Source: Ch67 sp964491665
GTDB lineage: Bacteria > Pseudomonadota > Gammaproteobacteria > Pseudomonadales > Ketobacteraceae
Reading direction: 5' to 3'
Length of the DNA stretch: 64,000 nt
Assembly (NCBI GenBank): GCA_964491665.1
Contig: CAZBII010000001.1
Location: 1 to 64,000 of the forward strand
Made by a program: the position numbers and the translations under genes. Below, piece by piece: positions 17,319 to 26,078 of the stretch. Every line of letters begins with the position of its first letter. Within the stretch, counting starts at the first letter, position 1. The notes below the pieces were generated by a model, which saw only the letters and a program-made list of their open reading frames with translations, made no database searches and had not been told where the DNA came from.

Positions 17319-18549
17319 GCCGGAAAATCAGGGTGCCATTGGTGCCGCCAAAGCCAAACGAGTTGGACATGACGACGTCGATCTTGCGCTGTTTGGCGAC
17401 ATGCGGCACGTAGTCCAGATCGCAGCCTTCATCCGGATTGTCCAGATTGATGGTGGGTGGCGCGACCTGATCCTGCATCGCCATCAGACTGAATACCGCT
17501 TCCACGCCACCAGCGGCTCCCAGCAGATGCCCCACCATCGACTTGGTGGAGCTGACGGAAACCGAATAGGCCGCCGGACCAAATACCCGCTTGATGGCCA
17601 TGGTTTCCGCAATGTCACCCGCCGGCGTCGACGTGCCGTGCGCATTGATGTAGTGCACAGCCTCGGGAGCAATTCCGGCGTCCCGCAATGCCGCGCTCAT
17701 GGAATCACCTGCGCCACGTCCATCTTCCGGCGGCGAGGTAATGTGGTGGGCATCCCCGCTGGCGCCAAACCCGATCACTTCACCGTAGATTTTCGCGCCG
17801 CGTTTTTTCGCGTGCTCGTACTCTTCCAGCACCAGAATGCCGGCGCCGTCTGCCAGCACAAAGCCGTCGCGATCCTTATCCCAGGGACGGCTGGCTTTTT
17901 GCGGATCATCATTGCGGGTCGACAGCGCACGCGCCGCAACAAATCCGGCCATGCCCAGCGGCGACGAACCACATTCGCCACCACCGGCCACCATCACATC
18001 CGCATCGCCATACTTGATCACCCGCGCCGCATAACCAATACAGTGTGTAGCCGTAGAACAGGCTGTGGTAATCGCCCAGTTAGGGCCCTGCAGACCAAAC
18101 ATGATCGACAGATTGCCGGCAATCATATTGATGATCGATCCCGGCACCAGGAACGGACTCACCTTTCGCGGCCCTCCTGCCAGCAGCTGGTCATGGTTCT
18201 TCTCGATGGTACCGATACCACCAATGCCCGAACCAATGGCAACGCCGATGCGGCCACGATTGGCATCACTGATTTCCAGGCCACAATCACGAATCGCCTG
18301 AATCCCCGCCACCAGTCCATACTGGATGAACGGATCGATCTTGCGCGCTTCCTTGGCTGACATGTACTCCGTAATGTCCAGATTGCGGATCAATCCGGCA
18401 AACCGGGTCGAATACTGGGACACATCATAGGTATCAATCGGGCCAATACCGCTCTTTCCTTCCACCAGCCCTTTCCAGGTTTCAATAACGGTATTGCCCA
18501 GCGGGGTCACAGCCCCCATACCGGTTACGACAACTCGGCGACCTGACAC
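17311..18549 (-). CDS. fabF: Beta-ketoacyl-ACP synthase II
   Basis: A 412-residue condensing enzyme elongating acyl-ACP with malonyl-ACP in type II fatty acid synthesis. The catalytic triad is visible: Cys in TACSTATHCIG, His in NAHGTSTPAGD, and His in MVGHLLGAAG. It also has the C-terminal NSFGFGGTNGTL. The start is GTG with GGAGG 8 bases upstream. A bidirectional terminator and about 175 further bases separate it from acpP, so unlike in E. coli it probably has its own promoter and heads the fabF-pabC-mltG-tmk-holB-pilZ-tatD operon. Confidence 0.97.
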   Translation of the reverse strand: MSGRRVVVTGMGAVTPLGNTVIETWKGLVEGKSGIGPIDTYDVSQYSTRFAGLIRNLDITEYMSAKEARKIDPFIQYGLVAGIQAIRDCGLEISDANRGRIGVAIGSGIGGIGTIEKNHDQLLAGGPRKVSPFLVPGSIINMIAGNLSIMFGLQGPNWAITTACSTATHCIGYAARVIKYGDADVMVAGGGECGSSPLGMAGFVAARALSTRNDDPQKASRPWDKDRDGFVLADGAGILVLEEYEHAKKRGAKIYGEVIGFGASGDAHHITSPPEDGRGAGDSMSAALRDAGIAPEAVHYINAHGTSTPAGDIAETMAIKRVFGPAAYSVSVSSTKSMVGHLLGAAGGVEAVFSLMAMQDQVAPPTINLDNPDEGCDLDYVPHVAKQRKIDVVMSNSFGFGGTNGTLIFRRV

Positions 18550-18630
18550 GGTGTATCCTCCAGCAATTGAATTCAGGTTTTTCGAACCAAACGAAAAATT
18601 AGTTTAACCCTGTTACATTATTGTTATATA

Positions 18631-18658
18631 GATGAAATATCTTTCAAAAGATTTCGTC
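18631..18658. promoter_or_regulatory. Candidate operator upstream of fabF
   Basis: An imperfect 28-base palindrome (outer arms GATGAAA and TTTCGTC) encloses a perfect 14-base inverted repeat, ATCTTT-CA-AAAGAT (18639-18652). It lies 90 bases before the fabF GTG in an AT-rich segment that must contain the fabF promoter. I cannot assign a regulator. Confidence 0.4.
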
Positions 18659-18724
18659 AAAAGAATTTCGGGAAACGGTAACGCTTCTTCACACTATCTG
18701 CTTGAATCACAATACTTTAGCCAA

Positions 18725-18756
18725 TAAAAAAGCCGCTGGAACACAGCGGCTTTTTT
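18725..18756. terminator. Bidirectional terminator between acpP and fabF
   Basis: AAAAAAGCCGCT (18725-18736) pairs with AGCGGCTTTTTT (18745-18756), giving a U tract on either strand. On the minus strand it ends the acpP transcript 17 bases after the stop codon. Confidence 0.93.
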
Positions 18757-18772
18757 GTGCGGACCATCAGGA

Positions 18773-19009
18773 TCAGATGTGAGCCAGAACGTAGTCGATG
18801 GCTTCTTGAACCTTGGTGATCTTCTCGGCTTCTTCGTCAGGAATTTCGGTTTCGAATTCTTCTTCCAGAGCCATCACCAGCTCAACGGTGTCGAGAGAAT
18901 CAGCCCCCAGATCTTCCACGAAAGAAGCGTCGTTGGTCACTTCTTCCAGTTTGACGCCAAGCTGCTCAGCTACGATCTTCTTGACGCGTTCTTCGACATT
19001 GCTACTCAT
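18773..19009 (-). CDS. acpP: Acyl carrier protein
   Basis: A 78-residue acidic four-helix carrier of acyl chains. The phosphopantetheine attachment site is Ser38 in LGADSLDTVELVMALEE. The start at 19009 (MSSNVEERVKKI) was preferred over the longer frame at 19042 because it matches the family N-terminus and has AGGAG about 11 bases upstream. It has its own promoter (19060-19087) and a strong terminator, as expected for a very highly expressed gene. Confidence 0.97.
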   Translation of the reverse strand: MSSNVEERVKKIVAEQLGVKLEEVTNDASFVEDLGADSLDTVELVMALEEEFETEIPDEEAEKITKVQEAIDYVLAHI

Positions 19010-19059
19010 ACGACTCTTGTCTCCTGTGATTTTTCCCTTCAAAGATGAGGGTTTTGTAG

Positions 19060-19087
19060 TTTATAAAAATCGCCGTGCCAGTATCAA
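19060..19087 (-). promoter_or_regulatory. Sigma70-type promoter of acpP
   Basis: On the minus strand TTGATA (19087-19082), a 16-base spacer and TATAAA (19065-19060) match consensus at five of six positions in each box. The predicted leader is about 44 bases. acpP can therefore be transcribed apart from fabG. Confidence 0.65.
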
Positions 19088-19176
19088 CATTCCGCAACCC
19101 CAATCAAGGGAGACCTGTCATCCGGATTGCGCGCGCTGGTACTGACACCCCCGTCAATACAGTGGCGGCCACTATA

Positions 19177-19917
19177 TCACATATACATTCCGCCATTAAC
19201 AGGAATTGTTGCCCCGGTAATGTAACCAGATTCTTCACGGGCCAAAAAGCACACAGCGTCCGCAATCTCCTGCGGCTGACCCAGTCGGCCAGCAGGGATC
19301 TGGGCCAGCATGGCGTCCTTGTGGGCCTCGGGAAGCTCTTTCGTCATATCGGTATCGATAAAGCCGGGAGCCACCGAATTAACGGTAATGCCACGAGACC
19401 CGATCTCGCGGGCCAGTGAGCGGGTGAAGCCTTCCATGCCGGCCTTGGCGGCACTGTAATTGGCCTGACCAGCGTTACCCATGGAACCCACTACCGAGCT
19501 GATGTTGATGATGCGGCCCCAGCGAGCCTTGGTCATGCCGCGCAGCACCGCCTTGCTCATGCGGTATACCGAGGTCAGATTGGTCTCCATCACCTGATCC
19601 CACTCGTCGTCCTTCATGCGCAGCATCAGATTGTCGCGGGTAATGCCGGCGTTGTTGACCAGGATCAGCGGCGTGCCGAACTCTTCCTGGATCGACGCCA
19701 TCACTTGTTCCACATTCGCGGAATCGGTGACATTCAGACAGTAGCCACGGCCCTTGCCGCCCGCCGCCTGGATATAGGCGGAAATGCGCTGCGCGCCGTC
19801 TTCGCTGGTGGCTGTACCTACCACAGTGGCGCCCAGTTTCAACAACGCTTCGGCAATTGCCTTGCCGATACCACGGGTTGCGCCTGTCACCAGCGCCACT
19901 TTGTTTTCCAGAGACAT
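19177..19917 (-). CDS. fabG: 3-oxoacyl-ACP reductase
   Basis: A 246-residue short-chain dehydrogenase that reduces beta-ketoacyl-ACP with NADPH. The nucleotide-binding GATRGIGKAIAEAL (about 12-25), NNAGITRDNLMLRM, the catalytic Ser in INISSVVGSMG, and YSAAKAGMEGFT with the Tyr-Lys pair are all intact. It ends in the usual GATIPVNGGMYM. AGGGAA lies 8 bases before the ATG. It lies 35 bases downstream of fabD. Confidence 0.97.
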   Translation of the reverse strand: MSLENKVALVTGATRGIGKAIAEALLKLGATVVGTATSEDGAQRISAYIQAAGGKGRGYCLNVTDSANVEQVMASIQEEFGTPLILVNNAGITRDNLMLRMKDDEWDQVMETNLTSVYRMSKAVLRGMTKARWGRIINISSVVGSMGNAGQANYSAAKAGMEGFTRSLAREIGSRGITVNSVAPGFIDTDMTKELPEAHKDAMLAQIPAGRLGQPQEIADAVCFLAREESGYITGATIPVNGGMYM

Positions 19918-19952
19918 GATGGTTCCCTACTCGTTTTTATGATTGGAATAAC

Positions 19953-20903
19953 TTAGTTCTGCAATGCGGAGACCGCTTCCAGCGCGGCATCAAATGCAGC
20001 CTTGTCCTGGGTACTCAGCACATTCAGCTCGCGCACGATCCGCTTATTCATGCCGCCCAGCACCTTGCCGGGGCCGCACTCCACCATGACGGTGACACCT
20101 TGTGCAGCCATCGCGGTAACGGAATCCACCCACAGCACCGGGCTGTACAGCTGGACAATCAGCTTTTCGCGGATTTTTTCCGCATTCAGCTCGATACGGG
20201 CATCAATATTGTTAACGACTGGAATGACGGGCTGATGAATCCGGGTCGCCGCCAGTTTGGCCGCCAGTTCTTCACTGGCGGCGCGCATCAGATCACTGTG
20301 ACAGGGCACACTCACCGCCAGTGGCATCGCCTTGCGGGCGCCGGCCTGTTTGGCCAGTTCGATAGCACGGTCCACTGCAGTGGAATGGCCGGCAATCACG
20401 GTCTGTCCCGGCGCATTGAAATTCACCGCCTGCACCACCTCACCCTGAGCAGCCTGAGCACACACATCAATCAGGGCCGCATCTTCCATTCCCAGAATCG
20501 CTGCCATCTTGCCTTTACCACCGGGGCAAGCATCGCGCATCAGTTCACCACGACGCTTGACCAACGCCACACCGTCTGCGAGGGAAATGGCATCGGCACA
20601 AACATAGGCTGTGTACTCACCCAGGCTGTGGCCCGCCATCACAGCCGGACGCACATCAGATGCCTGACACCAGGCTCGCCACACTGCAACACCAGCAATC
20701 AGCATGATCGGCTGGGTGATTTCGGTTTGTGCCAGATCCTGCTCCGGTCCCTGCTGCGCCAGCGCCCACATATCACGGCCAAAGACTTCGGATGCCTCAT
20801 CAAATGTGGATTTCACCACCGGATACGCAGCATTCAGGTCCGCCAGCATGCCAACGGATTGGGAACCCTGACCGGGAAAAACAAAAGCCAGTTGCTTGTT
20901 CAT
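19953..20903 (-). CDS. fabD: Malonyl-CoA:ACP transacylase
   Basis: A 316-residue acyltransferase loading malonate onto ACP. AFVFPGQGSQSVGM at the N-terminus, the nucleophile Ser in MAGHSLGEYTAYVCAD, and the catalytic His in PCHSDLM identify it. I set the start at 20903 (MNKQLAF), 12 codons inside the longest frame, because AAGGAA sits 9 bases upstream and the product then aligns with known FabD. It is followed by fabG. The gap to plsX upstream is about 97 bases. Confidence 0.96.
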   Translation of the reverse strand: MNKQLAFVFPGQGSQSVGMLADLNAAYPVVKSTFDEASEVFGRDMWALAQQGPEQDLAQTEITQPIMLIAGVAVWRAWCQASDVRPAVMAGHSLGEYTAYVCADAISLADGVALVKRRGELMRDACPGGKGKMAAILGMEDAALIDVCAQAAQGEVVQAVNFNAPGQTVIAGHSTAVDRAIELAKQAGARKAMPLAVSVPCHSDLMRAASEELAAKLAATRIHQPVIPVVNNIDARIELNAEKIREKLIVQLYSPVLWVDSVTAMAAQGVTVMVECGPGKVLGGMNKRIVRELNVLSTQDKAAFDAALEAVSALQN

Positions 20904-21000
20904 GAACATTCCTTGGGGATCGAAATTATCAGCGCCCATCTTATTCAGTCAGACAGGCTGTCGCTCGCGAGAAGCGTAACAAAATCTTTATTCTGTCCGG

Positions 21001-21996
21001 CTACAGTTCCTGGCCGATTTTTTCCGGCAACTGCTTTTCAACATATTGCGCAGCCAGCAGCAGCGCCTGCAGAAACTCCTGCGTTTTGGCATTGCCGTGA
21101 CTCTTGACCACCACACCCTTCAGACCGACCAGCGCGGCACCATTATAACGGCCAGGATTGATGCGAGATTCGATGCGACGCCAGTACGGCTGGATCAGCC
21201 AGGCCAGAAAACGCCCCACCCAGTTGCGGGAGAACTCAGTTCGAATCTCCCGCAGAATGAAACGCGCCAGACCCTCAATGGTTTTCAGCGCCACGTTGCC
21301 AACAAAGCCATCGCACACCACCACGTCGGCAGAGTCACCAAACAGATCGGTTCCCTCGACATAACCGATGTAGTTCAGCTGCTCATCCGCCCGAATCAGC
21401 TCCTGCGCCAGCTTGACCTGATCGTTGCCCTTGCTGTCTTCACTGCCGATATTCAGCAGGGCAATCCGGGGATTCGCAATGCCATCCAGCACACGCGCCA
21501 CGGCCCGCCCCATGCGCGCAAACTGATAGAGCTGTTCCGAATCACAACTGACATTGGCTCCCAGATCCAGCACAAACGTATGCCGGCCATCCGGTCTTGG
21601 CAGTGCCGACACGATAGCCGGGCGCTCAATGCAGTCGGCCATTTTCAGAACGTGGCGGCTCATGGCCATGAGCGCACCGGTATTGCCGGCACTGACGCAG
21701 CCATCCGCGCGCCCATCGCGCACGGCATCCAGCATCAGGCGCATGGAGGAATCTTTTTTGGCACGCAAAACGACTGAGGGGGAATCGGCCATGCCAACCG
21801 ATTCATCGGTATGCACGACCTCAAGGCGCTGGGCAATTGCAACTGCAGCCCCCCCCAGCAAGGGAGCAATATCAGATTGTCGGCCAAACAACAAAACCCG
21901 CAAATCCTGCCGGGCGGAAAGCGCCTGCACGATTGCGGGTACTGTAATCCGGGGACCATGGTCCCCGCCCATTGCGTCAACCGCAAGGGTTACCAT
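21001..21996 (-). CDS. plsX: Phosphate acyltransferase PlsX
   Basis: A 331-residue enzyme converting acyl-ACP to acyl-phosphate, the acyl donor for PlsY in phospholipid synthesis. The N-terminal LAVDAMGGDHGP, the central VSAGNTGALMA, LLNIGSEDSKGNDQVK, and VVCDGFVGNVALKT are diagnostic. It begins 9 bases after the rpmF stop codon, the conserved rpmF-plsX pairing. Confidence 0.96.
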   Translation of the reverse strand: MVTLAVDAMGGDHGPRITVPAIVQALSARQDLRVLLFGRQSDIAPLLGGAAVAIAQRLEVVHTDESVGMADSPSVVLRAKKDSSMRLMLDAVRDGRADGCVSAGNTGALMAMSRHVLKMADCIERPAIVSALPRPDGRHTFVLDLGANVSCDSEQLYQFARMGRAVARVLDGIANPRIALLNIGSEDSKGNDQVKLAQELIRADEQLNYIGYVEGTDLFGDSADVVVCDGFVGNVALKTIEGLARFILREIRTEFSRNWVGRFLAWLIQPYWRRIESRINPGRYNGAALVGLKGVVVKSHGNAKTQEFLQALLLAAQYVEKQLPEKIGQEL

Positions 21997-22005
21997 AAGG
22001 TGATT

Positions 22006-22188
22006 TTATTCGTCGTCTTTACCGGCAACGATCTGACGGCCACGATAGAAACCATCGGGCGTCACGTGGTGACGGCGGTGCACCTCGCCAGTCTTGGAAT
22101 CTTCAGACAGGGTAGGACCAGTCAAGGCATCGTGCGCACGACGCATGCCACGCTTGGAACGGGTTTTACGGCTTTTCTGAACTGCCAT
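22006..22188 (-). CDS. rpmF: 50S ribosomal protein L32
   Basis: A 60-residue basic ribosomal protein starting MAVQKSRKTRSKRGMRRAH and containing HHVTPDGFYRGR. It is of the zinc-free type, since no CxxC pairs are present. It sits between yceD and plsX, the standard gammaproteobacterial order. Confidence 0.98.
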   Translation of the reverse strand: MAVQKSRKTRSKRGMRRAHDALTGPTLSEDSKTGEVHRRHHVTPDGFYRGRQIVAGKDDE

Positions 22189-22218
22189 GGTTTGCTCCTG
22201 ACTACTGTATCTACAGTA

Positions 22219-22746
22219 TTATTTATCGAACTTCTTCGTGTTGCCCTTCAACTGCTCCAGCACCTTGAAGGGATTGGGCTTTTCTTCCTGGACTGCCTCA
22301 ACTGCGTCGCCCGCCTGATAAGGCGCATGCTCACACTCGGGGTGGTAAGCAACGATCGGCATTGCCAGGATCAATTCCTGCTCGAGCAGACCCGCCAGTG
22401 GAATTTCTTCCTCTTCAAGCAGGAAAGGCTCAAGATGATCGGGCAACTCTTCAAGAGCCTCTTCTGACTGGGCAAAGCCCAATGCAATATCAGCCTTGAG
22501 GTGAACCTCGACAACCTCAAGACAACGCTGACAGATCATCCGAACCGTCGCCGTGGTCTTGCCTGACATCACCGGCCAGCGCCCTTGCATTTCCAGCTGC
22601 AAATCAGCCTCGACCCTGCCTTTGCTGTCCAAGCAATCAGCCACCAGGGTAGGCAGCTGATCCAGCGACAAATAACCCTTGAGTTTGCCCTGTTGGCGGG
22701 CAAGTTTGAGGGGTTTCAGGGTAGATGGCAGAGGGTGCTCAAACAT
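22219..22746 (-). CDS. yceD: YceD (DUF177) family protein
   Basis: A 175-residue protein. DUF177 proteins lie upstream of rpmF in most bacteria and are implicated in 23S rRNA accumulation or ribosome assembly. It has the CxxC pair in MICQRCLEVVEVH (about 62-74), acidic blocks after it, and a C-terminal PNPFKVLEQLKG, all as in the family. The start MFEHPLPSTLKPLKLA aligns with E. coli YceD, and no alternative Met exists for many codons. The promoter at 22756-22784 leaves almost no leader and no Shine-Dalgarno. Confidence 0.93.
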   Translation of the reverse strand: MFEHPLPSTLKPLKLARQQGKLKGYLSLDQLPTLVADCLDSKGRVEADLQLEMQGRWPVMSGKTTATVRMICQRCLEVVEVHLKADIALGFAQSEEALEELPDHLEPFLLEEEEIPLAGLLEQELILAMPIVAYHPECEHAPYQAGDAVEAVQEEKPNPFKVLEQLKGNTKKFDK

Positions 22747-22755
22747 AAGCGCGCC

Positions 22756-22784
22756 ATTCTATTTGCAAGGTTTTGACCTGTCAA
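22756..22784 (-). promoter_or_regulatory. Near-consensus sigma70 promoter of the yceD-rpmF-plsX-fab operon
   Basis: On the minus strand TTGACA (22784-22779, perfect), a 17-base spacer and TAGAAT (22761-22756, five of six) lie just upstream of yceD. The -10 box ends 9 bases before the ATG at 22746, so the transcript should begin 2-4 bases from the start codon. Confidence 0.7.
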
Positions 22785-22918
22785 AGCATTTGGTGGCTTT
22801 TTTGGGCTGGAACAGCAATTTTCCGTATGCGATTATGCGGCGGCTTTTGTGGCGCTGAGGGCCTGTGGCAGACCGCCCCGCACACCTCCGTTAATCCATG
22901 ATTTCCCTGGAGTTCCGA

Positions 22919-23497
22919 GTGCAACCAATTGTTCTGGGATCAAGCTCAGTGTTTCGCAGGCAGCTGCTGGCCAAAATATTCGACCAGTTTGACACCTGCT
23001 CACCCGACATCGACGAAACTCCCCTGCCAGACGAAATGCCGGCACAACTGGTGCAGCGGCTGGCTCTGCAAAAGGCGCAAGCAGTGGCTCGCTTGCGTCC
23101 GGATGCACTGATCATTGCCAGCGATCAGGTCTCAGTACTGAATGGCATCATCAACGGCAAACCCGGCTCTCATGAAAAGGCATTCGCGCAACTGAAAAGC
23201 AGTAGCGGCAACAAAGTCACCTTTTACACAAGCCTGTGCGTTTATGACGCGACCACACACAAGCACCAGCTGGATGTGGAGCAATTCGACGTGCATTTCC
23301 GCAATCTTGATGACGGCCAGATCGAACGCTACCTGCAGAAAGAAAAGCCGTATAACTGCGCCGGCAGCTTCAAATCCGAGGGCTTTGGCATTTCACTCTT
23401 CACTCGCCTCGAAGGAAGAGACCCTAACACCTTGATAGGACTCCCCCTAATACGGTTAGTGGAAATGCTGGAAGTTGCCGGCGTCCGCTTGCCGTAA
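22919..23497 (+). CDS. yceF: Maf/YceF nucleotide pyrophosphatase (7-methyl-GTP type)
   Basis: A 192-residue house-cleaning enzyme hydrolysing modified nucleotides; the YceF subgroup prefers m7GTP. GSSSVFRRQLLAKI at the N-terminus, PDIDETPLPDE, ASDQVSVLNG and NCAGSFKSEG are the Maf motifs. I prefer the GTG at 22919 to the ATG at 22898 because GGAG stands 6 bases before the GTG, nothing precedes the ATG, and the family starts close to the VLGSSS strand. It is divergent from yceD, as in E. coli and Pseudomonas. Confidence 0.92.
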   Translation: MQPIVLGSSSVFRRQLLAKIFDQFDTCSPDIDETPLPDEMPAQLVQRLALQKAQAVARLRPDALIIASDQVSVLNGIINGKPGSHEKAFAQLKSSSGNKVTFYTSLCVYDATTHKHQLDVEQFDVHFRNLDDGQIERYLQKEKPYNCAGSFKSEGFGISLFTRLEGRDPNTLIGLPLIRLVEMLEVAGVRLP

Positions 23498-23607
23498 TTT
23501 TTTTTGTTAATTTCTGAACAATGCCCCGCTGACGTCTACACTTATAATGTTAGGTTCAACGGTATGTGAGCAGCTGTCGCATGCCCTGTGTGACGAGGCA
23601 CAATCGA

Positions 23608-24243
23608 ATGTCCGAAGATTTGGCACTGAACAAACCGCGGCGCAGAAATACCAAGGAAAAAATCATCGACGAAGCAGAATCACTTGCTGCTCTGCATGGT
23701 ATTGAGCATCTGAAGTTGCAGGATGTGGCGGACAAGATTGGCATCAAACTGCCATCGGTTTATGCGCATTTCAGCGGACGGGAAGACATACTCACCGCCA
23801 TGGGTTCCCGTATCAGCAAAGGCATCGGACAGCTCTACATCGCAAAGTCCGGTGAAGCCCCGATTGAGACGCTCAAGCGCAGCGCGCAGGATCTGCTGAA
23901 ATTTCTCGGCGAGCATCCAGCCTATTTCCGTCTGATGCTGCGCGATCATTCCGTGCCGATGGGATATGACCCGCTGAACCATCGCGCTGCCGTGAACCAG
24001 AATTTTGCCCTGCCAACCGACATGCGCGAAATGCTGACACGGCTGCAAAACCTGATCGACAAGACTTGCAAGGAAGGGGTCAAACTTTCTGCCGAGGATT
24101 TTGCCGGCTGCGTACACGGTTTCATGCTGGTACGACTGAGCTGGCTGCCCACCCGTGTCAACGAGGAAGGCCACGTATATGTCGAGCACTCACAATTGCA
24201 ATCAACGGTAGACCAGATCATCAACCGCCTGCTGTGCGTTTAG
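23608..24243 (+). CDS. TetR/AcrR family transcriptional regulator
   Basis: A 211-residue regulator with an N-terminal DNA-binding domain (about 15-65: KIIDEAESLAALHG, LKLQDVADKIGI, PSVYAHFSGREDILTAM) and an unassigned ligand domain. The ATG at 23608 has GAGG 9 bases upstream; the longer frame from 23566 adds 14 residues of poor quality. It stands alone between maf and the convergent sppA and has its own terminator, so no target gene is evident. I do not recall a regulator at this point in Pseudomonas, so it may be a lineage-specific insertion. Confidence 0.85.
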   Translation: MSEDLALNKPRRRNTKEKIIDEAESLAALHGIEHLKLQDVADKIGIKLPSVYAHFSGREDILTAMGSRISKGIGQLYIAKSGEAPIETLKRSAQDLLKFLGEHPAYFRLMLRDHSVPMGYDPLNHRAAVNQNFALPTDMREMLTRLQNLIDKTCKEGVKLSAEDFAGCVHGFMLVRLSWLPTRVNEEGHVYVEHSQLQSTVDQIINRLLCV

Positions 24244-24294
24244 ACAGACCACCTGTCGAAGCAACCCGCAAACTGATCTAAATTTTCATCCAAC

Positions 24295-24326
24295 AAAAAA
24301 GGCAGCCTGTCCGGACTGCCTTTTCT
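24295..24326. terminator. Terminator between the TetR gene and sppA
   Basis: AAAAAGGCAG and CTGCCTTTT pair around a 10-base loop, with a T-rich tail on the plus strand and an A run that gives U on the minus strand. It can serve both convergent genes. Confidence 0.8.
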
Positions 24327-24349
24327 GTTTTTCGTGCGCGGCGTATTGC

Positions 24350-25354
24350 CTACTGCAATCTGATCGATCCCATACCCAGCATCGTCATGAAACGGTCCGC
24401 CATGCTCACTCCCAACTTGCCGACGAACGCATCCAGCGGATTCACCTGGGGGGTGTAATCGACAATATCTTCCTGCCCGATCATCTCCCGCGCCACCTGA
24501 CCAGGGCTGGCCAGACCATCAATCAGACCCAACTCTAGCGCTTGCCGCCCAGACCAGAACAGACCGGAAAAAACAGTGGGATCATCTTTCAGGCGATCGC
24601 CACGCCCTTCCTTCACGGCATCAATGAATTGCTGATGCACGTCGCCCAAAATCGATGAGAAATAGGCTTTCTGTTGCTCGTCCACCGGCTGGAACGGGTC
24701 CAGCATCGCCTTGTTTTCTCCGGACGTGAACACGCGACGCTCGACACCGACTTTTTCCATCGCATTCACAAACCCAAATCCATCACTGACTACGCCGATG
24801 GAGCCAACCAGACTGGCAGGATCAGCGTAAATCTCATCTGCAGCGGCGGAAATGTAATACGCACCGGAAGCGCCCGTATCAGTGATCACCGCGTAGATTT
24901 TCTTCTCGGGATGCTCCTGCTTCAGGCGACGGATTTCGCGGTACACCATGCCTGACTGCACCGGACTGCCGCCGGGACTGTTCACCCGCAGCACGACACC
25001 CTTGGCGTGTTCTGCCTTGAACGCTTCGCGCAAACCTTTCACGACACGATCAGCACTGGCATCGGAATCAGCCATGATGATGCCATTCAGATCCACCAGC
25101 GCGGTATGATCCTTGCCGCTGTGGGGCATGCCATCACTCCAGCGACCCGCACTGAACACCAGCAATGCCACAACCAGATATCCCAGCGTGAGCAGCTTGA
25201 AGAAAATACCCCAGCGCCGGGATTTGCGCTGCTCGTCCTGGGCGGACATCACCATGCGCTCGATCAGCTTCCACTCCTTGTTGGATTTGGGCCGATTGAA
25301 TGCGCTGCGGTTGCGGTCCCGCTCGTTGCGACCGGTATTCGGATTTTGTTCCAT
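24350..25354 (-). CDS. sppA: Signal peptide peptidase SppA, 36 kDa type (S49)
   Basis: A 334-residue inner membrane serine protease that degrades cleaved signal peptides. One membrane helix (about 50-69) is followed by the S49 domain. LRVNSPGGSPVQSG forms the oxyanion region, Ser163 in DTGASGAYY is the nucleophile and Lys215 in GENKAML is the general base. This is the short, single-domain form found in Pseudomonas rather than the 67 kDa E. coli form. It is the last gene of rluC-HAD-sppA, 34 bases after the HAD gene. Confidence 0.94.
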   Translation of the reverse strand: MEQNPNTGRNERDRNRSAFNRPKSNKEWKLIERMVMSAQDEQRKSRRWGIFFKLLTLGYLVVALLVFSAGRWSDGMPHSGKDHTALVDLNGIIMADSDASADRVVKGLREAFKAEHAKGVVLRVNSPGGSPVQSGMVYREIRRLKQEHPEKKIYAVITDTGASGAYYISAAADEIYADPASLVGSIGVVSDGFGFVNAMEKVGVERRVFTSGENKAMLDPFQPVDEQQKAYFSSILGDVHQQFIDAVKEGRGDRLKDDPTVFSGLFWSGRQALELGLIDGLASPGQVAREMIGQEDIVDYTPQVNPLDAFVGKLGVSMADRFMTMLGMGSIRLQ

Positions 25355-25388
25355 GAGACTTACCTTCTACTGAACAGATTTCGTTGTA

Positions 25389-26048
25389 TCAGACCGTGGG
25401 ATTGCGCAGCCAGTTCGACAACTCTGTCACCGAATGTACGCAGGCCCTGGGACCATGACGCAGGAGCCGTGTTATATCATGCGCTCCCCAGGTCACGCCA
25501 ACCGAGGCCACGCCGGCCCGACTCGCCATTTCCAGATCAAATTCGGTGTCGCCGATCATCACTGCCTGCGACGGCTGCAATCCATGATAGTCGAGAATTT
25601 CCAGCAGCATGTCCGGCTCGGGCTTGGAGCGGGTTTCGTCGGCGCAGCGGGAGCTGTGAAACAGGGGCTCCACCCCGTGCGCCTGCATGATGCGATCCAG
25701 TCCCTTGCGGCTTTTGCCGGTGGCCACACTCAGCAGCGCTCCACTGTCATGCAAATCCTGCAGCAGCTCGCGAGCACCTTCGAAAAACGGGCTGGGAGAC
25801 CTGTCGCCTTCCACATAATGATGGGCATAACGGTCGTGCATGCGGAGGATGCCACCGGTATCCAGCTCCGGGTGTAACCGGGCAATGGCATCGTCCAGGG
25901 CCAGACCGACAATATCATGCACCGCATCGCGGGAACGGGGCTCAATTCCCAAATCAATCGCCGCCGCCTGCATGCTGCCGACAATGCGGGCGAGGGAATC
26001 CATCAGCGTGCCATCCCAGTCAAACACCACCAGTTGAAACGGGGTCAT
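25389..26048 (-). CDS. HAD-superfamily hydrolase, phosphoglycolate-phosphatase-like
   Basis: A 219-residue HAD subfamily IA hydrolase. FDWDGTLMDS near the N-terminus carries the nucleophile and acid Asp, LSVATGKSRKGLDR gives motif II/III (Thr, Lys), and MIGDTEFDLEMA is motif IV. The cap is helical and inserted after motif I. Substrate unknown; the close link to rluC is conserved in Pseudomonas (PA2974 by memory). It begins 30 bases after rluC. Confidence 0.9.
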   Translation of the reverse strand: MTPFQLVVFDWDGTLMDSLARIVGSMQAAAIDLGIEPRSRDAVHDIVGLALDDAIARLHPELDTGGILRMHDRYAHHYVEGDRSPSPFFEGARELLQDLHDSGALLSVATGKSRKGLDRIMQAHGVEPLFHSSRCADETRSKPEPDMLLEILDYHGLQPSQAVMIGDTEFDLEMASRAGVASVGVTWGAHDITRLLRHGPRACVHSVTELSNWLRNPTV

Positions 26049-26078
26049 GATAGCGAAACTACTCCCGGCTTTTGGCCA

